DNA from: an uncultured Carboxylicivirga sp.
Lineage (GTDB): Bacteria > Bacteroidota > Bacteroidia > Bacteroidales > Marinilabiliaceae
Direction of reading: 5' to 3'
Length of the DNA stretch: 64,000 bases
NCBI RefSeq assembly: GCF_963674565.1
Contig: NZ_OY771430.1
Location: 3,782,001-3,846,000 of the forward strand
In this document: in pieces, positions 60,366 through 64,000 of the stretch
Layout of the letters: each line of letters opens with the position of its first letter
Position numbering within the stretch: position 1 is the stretch's first letter
Notes under the pieces: model-generated
What the model saw: only the letters and a program-made list of their open reading frames with translations
What the model was told of the DNA's origin: nothing
The model's database searches: none
Made by a program: the position numbers and the translations under genes

Positions 60366-62545
60366 AAAAAAATCAGTTATTTTTAATTGTAAAGGGAAAT
60401 AATCAAGGTCACTTGCCTAATTATGGGTATTCTCAAGTTTCTCTGCAAGAAAAAGATCCTGCAGAGATAATGAAGGAGGATAATTTTATCTGTAGTTCAA
60501 TTTTTTCTTTCACAAAAGAAGGCAATTCAATCCCAAATTTAAACGGAGAAACAACGGTATCATTTTTAATGATTCCAAAATCATATCCTGTATTTTCTAA
60601 GCTAGATAACATCTTCCAAATAAAAGATAAAGCCTGGTTTTCAATAGGCTTAGCTAACCTTATTCTTTTTGAAACCGAAGAAAAAACTAAAGCAATTATT
60701 GAATACCTTAATAAGGAGCAATATCTAACGGGGCATGAAACTTGGAAACTAAACAACGGCGTTCTAAATACCCCGCCAGAAATTTCATTTAAGAAGAATG
60801 GAGGTAAGTATTTGGATATTAAATTATCCAAATACCTACCTAAGGATATAGTGTTTATTGTTTCGGAATTCTTAATGACAACTAAAAACATTTTAACTGC
60901 GGCAAAGAAGTTCACACCGTATTATTATGAAGAATTTTTTAGAATCTTAAATGAAAGTAAGCAACTAATTTCCGATGTTTCCTATTTATTGGGAGACAAA
61001 GAATTTATTCCAGGCAAAGCCCTTCAAGAAACAGATATAACTGGCAATACTCACAACATCCTATATGATAGGTTGGGTAGATTGATACAATTTAACTCCG
61101 CTTTATCATACGTTTATAGTCAATGCTATACTGGCACTTTTCCACTACTAGATCATACTGGTATTATTAGAAGGTATTCACTTTTGGGGGTTGGGTCAGC
61201 GATAGGATCACTATACGAAATACTATGCCAATTAGAAGAGGCATTTTTTTCACTGGATTTAAAAAAAGCCATAACGGAAAACTATAATACAAAAACAATC
61301 AAATCTAAATCTAATTATTTTAACACTAATCCCAACAGACACAAAATAAGCCTGTGGAAAAATGATTCAGTAAGAAAAGAAGCCATAAAGTATATCAATT
61401 TAGATAGTTACAGCTCAAGTCGAGAATCTGATCTTTTCTTTAGTAGATTTTCTTTTTTTAGTGGCAGGTTAGGCTTTAGAGAATATGACTTCTCGGCAAC
61501 AGCAGCGACACAAGTACTAGTTCAGGCATCATCTATAAAATGGAATGTCATAAATTACACTCATGAAATAATTCATAATCATGTAAGAACAATATTAAAC
61601 AGCATAATTGAAGTTCGAAACTTAGACCAACTAAGTTTTTTGAAAGATCAATTAATTAAAATTGATAAAATAGATTCAAGCAATAACCTTAATTGCTCAT
61701 ACCTAGATGTGTTTAGGTTTCAAATTTTCCTTTATTGCATTAATAGCCAATATTTTGGATCACTATCTGCAAATTGGCCAAAAGAAAAATACAACTCTTA
61801 TCAAGTTGAAAAAAAAGAATGGAGATTACCAGACGAATTTGGACTTTTAAAACTCGTTCAAAATAACTATAAAGATATCTCGGAGATATTCGTACACGCT
61901 ATTGATTTTGCATATATATATTCCTACAAGACATCGGAATATTTGGATAGCATATGGAACTCATGGGCAACTGTAACTACCGTTGCAATAAATCTTGATC
62001 AATATATTCTTAGATCATTATTAGTTATATCAACAACAAAAAATGACATAATTGATGTAAAAAGTAGATTTATAGAATGTGTTAAAGAATTTGTACAGGA
62101 AATAAAAAAAATCAGTCTAAGTAGCGATTTTAAACCCTTTTTTGAAAACATAATTGAATCTTTTGAAAATGAAAAAGGAATAATTGATTACAATAAACCA
62201 CTATTAGAGGATTTACGATTTCGATTTTATAATTGTGTAAGAATTTCTGACTTGGTATGCAATTTTTTTATTGGTAAAATGCAAAAGTTCTTAAATAGGA
62301 ATGATAAAAATATTCTTTTTGGGAGTGAAAAGACAAGGGAGTACTATGAGGGAGGGGCATTCACTAATAAAACTTATGAATTAACTCAAGAAGAGTTTGA
62401 ACCAATTCAGGTAATTAGTAAAGTAAGATTTGCATTATCTCAACTGCTAAATACTACTGAAAAAATTAAGAGCGGACATAATCAATTCAGTGAAAGAGAA
62501 TCAGCATGGATATTAGTAACACTAAGCTCAATAAATCATGAATAA
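60362..62545 (+). CDS. Large unknown protein with HExxH motif, SIR2 operon
   Basis: The 727-residue protein starts at TTG 60362. It is not similar to any family I recognise. The C-terminal two thirds look helical. Residues 401-405 read HEIIH (a zincin-type HExxH), followed by His407 and by Glu417 in NSIIEVRN; this is compatible with a metal-dependent peptidase but could be chance. No membrane segment or Walker motif is evident. It overlaps the next gene by 8 bp. Possible roles include sensor, protease or structural partner of the SIR2 protein. Confidence 0.75.
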   Translation: MKKNQLFLIVKGNNQGHLPNYGYSQVSLQEKDPAEIMKEDNFICSSIFSFTKEGNSIPNLNGETTVSFLMIPKSYPVFSKLDNIFQIKDKAWFSIGLANLILFETEEKTKAIIEYLNKEQYLTGHETWKLNNGVLNTPPEISFKKNGGKYLDIKLSKYLPKDIVFIVSEFLMTTKNILTAAKKFTPYYYEEFFRILNESKQLISDVSYLLGDKEFIPGKALQETDITGNTHNILYDRLGRLIQFNSALSYVYSQCYTGTFPLLDHTGIIRRYSLLGVGSAIGSLYEILCQLEEAFFSLDLKKAITENYNTKTIKSKSNYFNTNPNRHKISLWKNDSVRKEAIKYINLDSYSSSRESDLFFSRFSFFSGRLGFREYDFSATAATQVLVQASSIKWNVINYTHEIIHNHVRTILNSIIEVRNLDQLSFLKDQLIKIDKIDSSNNLNCSYLDVFRFQIFLYCINSQYFGSLSANWPKEKYNSYQVEKKEWRLPDEFGLLKLVQNNYKDISEIFVHAIDFAYIYSYKTSEYLDSIWNSWATVTTVAINLDQYILRSLLVISTTKNDIIDVKSRFIECVKEFVQEIKKISLSSDFKPFFENIIESFENEKGIIDYNKPLLEDLRFRFYNCVRISDLVCNFFIGKMQKFLNRNDKNILFGSEKTREYYEGGAFTNKTYELTQEEFEPIQVISKVRFALSQLLNTTEKIKSGHNQFSERESAWILVTLSSINHE

Positions 62546-63356
62546 CTCTGTAATTGCTTCAAATCACCATTTTTATTTAGTTCTTTTCGAATTGAATGAG
62601 TTAAGTACATGCGAAGAGTTGCTTAATGCAATTCAGATTGAAAACTACACACTACTTGAAAACGAAAACGAAAAGCTGACTAAAAATAAGATTTTTCATT
62701 TTCAAAAGAAATTCAAGGGAGCATTAGGATCTATTGATCTCTTGATTGGGAATAAGATGGATAAAGAACCAAATCCAGATAAAGCCTATTATTTATACGA
62801 CTTATATTGCGGAAAAACAAATGTAATATTTGCTTCCGACAAAAAGGATTGTTTTTTCATATGCTTTCCATATAAAGCATTACAATCAATAATATTTGAT
62901 AGAAATACATTCAAAAATAGTATTTTTTATATTCCTAGCGTGCCAGTTATGTTAAAACACTTCCAAAATGGTAAAATGGCACCTATACAAAACGAAATAG
63001 ATTCCTCGATAATAAAGTACTCTGCAGATATAGTAGATGAAGCAAATGCAGACAATGTATCTATAATTGGTAAAGATCCATTGAATTCATCAATTTTCAA
63101 ATTAATGATTGAAAGTGATGAAATTGACATTGAAGTATCATCACTGAAACTTAATTGTACTTGGAAAGAGGATTATAATTATTCCTTTAACCTTTTATTT
63201 GATCGATTAGGCAATTACCGTTTTTGGATTCCAAAAAACAAACAAAAATCAACACTACCTATGCTTGAAAAAACATTTACTCTTTTTTCAGAAATTAATG
63301 GCATAGAACAAACAGAGAGATTAAGTAAATATACAACGGTAATTACAAACGAATAG
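62538..63356 (+). CDS. Unknown 272-residue protein, SIR2 operon
   Basis: The protein starts at 62538 inside the end of the previous gene and ends 1 bp before the SIR2 gene. It has no recognisable domain; it is mixed alpha/beta, with a pair of cysteines near LYCGK and CFFICF (around residues 93 and 110). It is soluble with no signal peptide. Tight coupling to its neighbours implies one functional unit. Confidence 0.72.
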   Translation: MNNSVIASNHHFYLVLFELNELSTCEELLNAIQIENYTLLENENEKLTKNKIFHFQKKFKGALGSIDLLIGNKMDKEPNPDKAYYLYDLYCGKTNVIFASDKKDCFFICFPYKALQSIIFDRNTFKNSIFYIPSVPVMLKHFQNGKMAPIQNEIDSSIIKYSADIVDEANADNVSIIGKDPLNSSIFKLMIESDEIDIEVSSLKLNCTWKEDYNYSFNLLFDRLGNYRFWIPKNKQKSTLPMLEKTFTLFSEINGIEQTERLSKYTTVITNE

Positions 63357-63357
63357 C

Positions 63358-64000
63358 ATGGATAATAATTATGATATATGGCAAAGCCCAACTGAAGCAA
63401 GAGACATTCTTTCTAAAACATTAAAGTCTGGTCAATTAGGATTATTACTTGGAGCGGGAGTTTCATTTGACCTAGGTATTCCTGGGTGGGAAACAATAGC
63501 AAAGCGTTGTTATGACAAATCAAATATTTCGGATAAAATTGACATTCCTTTGAATCCAAACACTCAGATTTTGGGAGACATAATGGATGATGTAAAAGAC
63601 TGTTTCACTAATGAAGATGAATATTTAGAATTAGTTAGTAATTGCTTATATGATGGTATTGAGTTGGATTTTGAAACAGCCAAAAAGACGTTATTAATTG
63701 CAATCTCATCACTAATAGTTGGAAAAAGTCGGGGAAGTGTTAATAAGATTATCAATCTAAATTTTGATTCTTTTTTAGAGTGGTATCTTATGGTTCAAGG
63801 CTTAAATGTGCTATGTACAAGTAGAGAAGCAGAAGTCCGAGGCGATAGTGATGTAGAGATAATACATCCTCATGGTTTTCTCCCACACCCTAACATGAAA
63901 GGATTTAGTAATAGTAAAAAAATAGTATTTACACTACGTGAGATAAAAAATCGTGAAATGGCCTTAATGGATTATTGGAAGATGAGGCTGTATGACTTTT
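63358..64000 (+). CDS. SIR2-family NADase-like protein (3' end beyond window)
   Basis: The frame is open from ATG 63358 through the last base; 214 residues are visible. The SIR2 fold is shown by LLLGAGVSFDLGIPGW (residues 29-44, NAD-binding GAGxS and the GxPxW), INLNFDSFLE at 132-141 (the TxNFD-like motif with Asn135 and Asp137) and IIHPHGFL with the catalytic-type His at 170/172. SIR2 domains of this kind are NAD-depleting effectors in several anti-phage systems. The C-terminal part is not visible, so extra domains cannot be excluded. Confidence 0.85.
   Translation, partial: MDNNYDIWQSPTEARDILSKTLKSGQLGLLLGAGVSFDLGIPGWETIAKRCYDKSNISDKIDIPLNPNTQILGDIMDDVKDCFTNEDEYLELVSNCLYDGIELDFETAKKTLLIAISSLIVGKSRGSVNKIINLNFDSFLEWYLMVQGLNVLCTSREAEVRGDSDVEIIHPHGFLPHPNMKGFSNSKKIVFTLREIKNREMALMDYWKMRLYDF

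Noticed and set aside
61562..61590. Histidine-kinase H-box reading of HEIIHNHVR
   Set aside because: No HATPase domain or N/G boxes follow, so a kinase is unlikely; the HExxH reading is kept as a cautious alternative.
1..64000. CRISPR arrays, rRNA genes, transposases, integrases or prophage modules
   Set aside because: No regularly spaced repeats, rRNA segments or recognisable transposase, integrase or phage structural genes were found on either strand.

Overview
The window looks like a chromosomal segment of a Bacteroidota bacterium, probably of the Bacteroidales/Marinilabiliales type. The support is: AT-rich DNA; at least ten promoters of the Bacteroidota form (-33 TTG, about 20 bp, -7 TAnnTTTG); genes without a Shine-Dalgarno sequence; typical lineage families (DUF4954, DUF4252, a lamin-tail surface protein, Wzi-type capsule porin, paired PspC proteins); and class-typical housekeeping proteins. 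The species cannot be named from the sequence alone.

Layout. 1-11.5 kb: a truncated DUF4954 gene, amino-sugar metabolism (nagB, glmS), dTDP-sugar synthesis (rfbB), riboflavin synthase, an OsmC-like protein, an epimerase-like reductase, purine nucleoside phosphorylase overlapping lpxK, sppA and folK. 11.4-20.8 kb: upp, then a very AT-rich, tightly packed minus-strand operon (19513 down to 12113) with a polysaccharide deacetylase, a FemAB-like transferase, a DltA-like amino-acid-activating enzyme, a GNAT enzyme, a carrier protein, a second GNAT-like enzyme, a flippase and a hexapeptide acyltransferase; a divergent glycosyltransferase faces it. I read this as a surface-glycan locus with an amino-acid or acyl decoration relay. 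20.8-23.8 kb: radC, three identical tRNA-Glu genes around rpsT, and metK behind a SAM-II riboswitch. 23.9-29.6 kb: a second glycan operon with a Wzi-like porin and four genes for a WbpA/B/D/E-like diacetamido-uronic acid pathway.

29.7-37.5 kb: a C1 peptidase, an aminopeptidase P, a small Cys-rich membrane protein, an arsenic operon (arsR-arsC-arsM-acr3) whose promoter is covered by two palindromic operators, trpS and a YqaA-family membrane protein. 37.7-42.4 kb: a PadR-controlled envelope module with two PspC paralogues, DUF4252 and YccF proteins. 42.5-57.9 kb: base-excision repair and guanine deaminase genes, the rplM-rpsI-rpsB-tsf translation operon, pyrH, an RDD protein, an orphan chemoreceptor, a large lamin-tail protein, asd, a class III cyclase, hflX and a tonB-like gene.

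58.4-64 kb: a tRNA-Ala(GGC) gene marks the start of accessory DNA. Downstream lie a secreted hypothetical, an XRE-type regulator and, from one clear promoter, a four-gene overlapping operon: an 81-residue protein, a 727-residue protein with an HExxH motif, a 272-residue protein and a SIR2-family protein cut by the window end. SIR2 domains are NADases in several anti-phage systems and I recognise none of the three partners, so this operon is the best candidate here for an undescribed (defence) system. No CRISPR array, rRNA, transposase, integrase or prophage module was seen.
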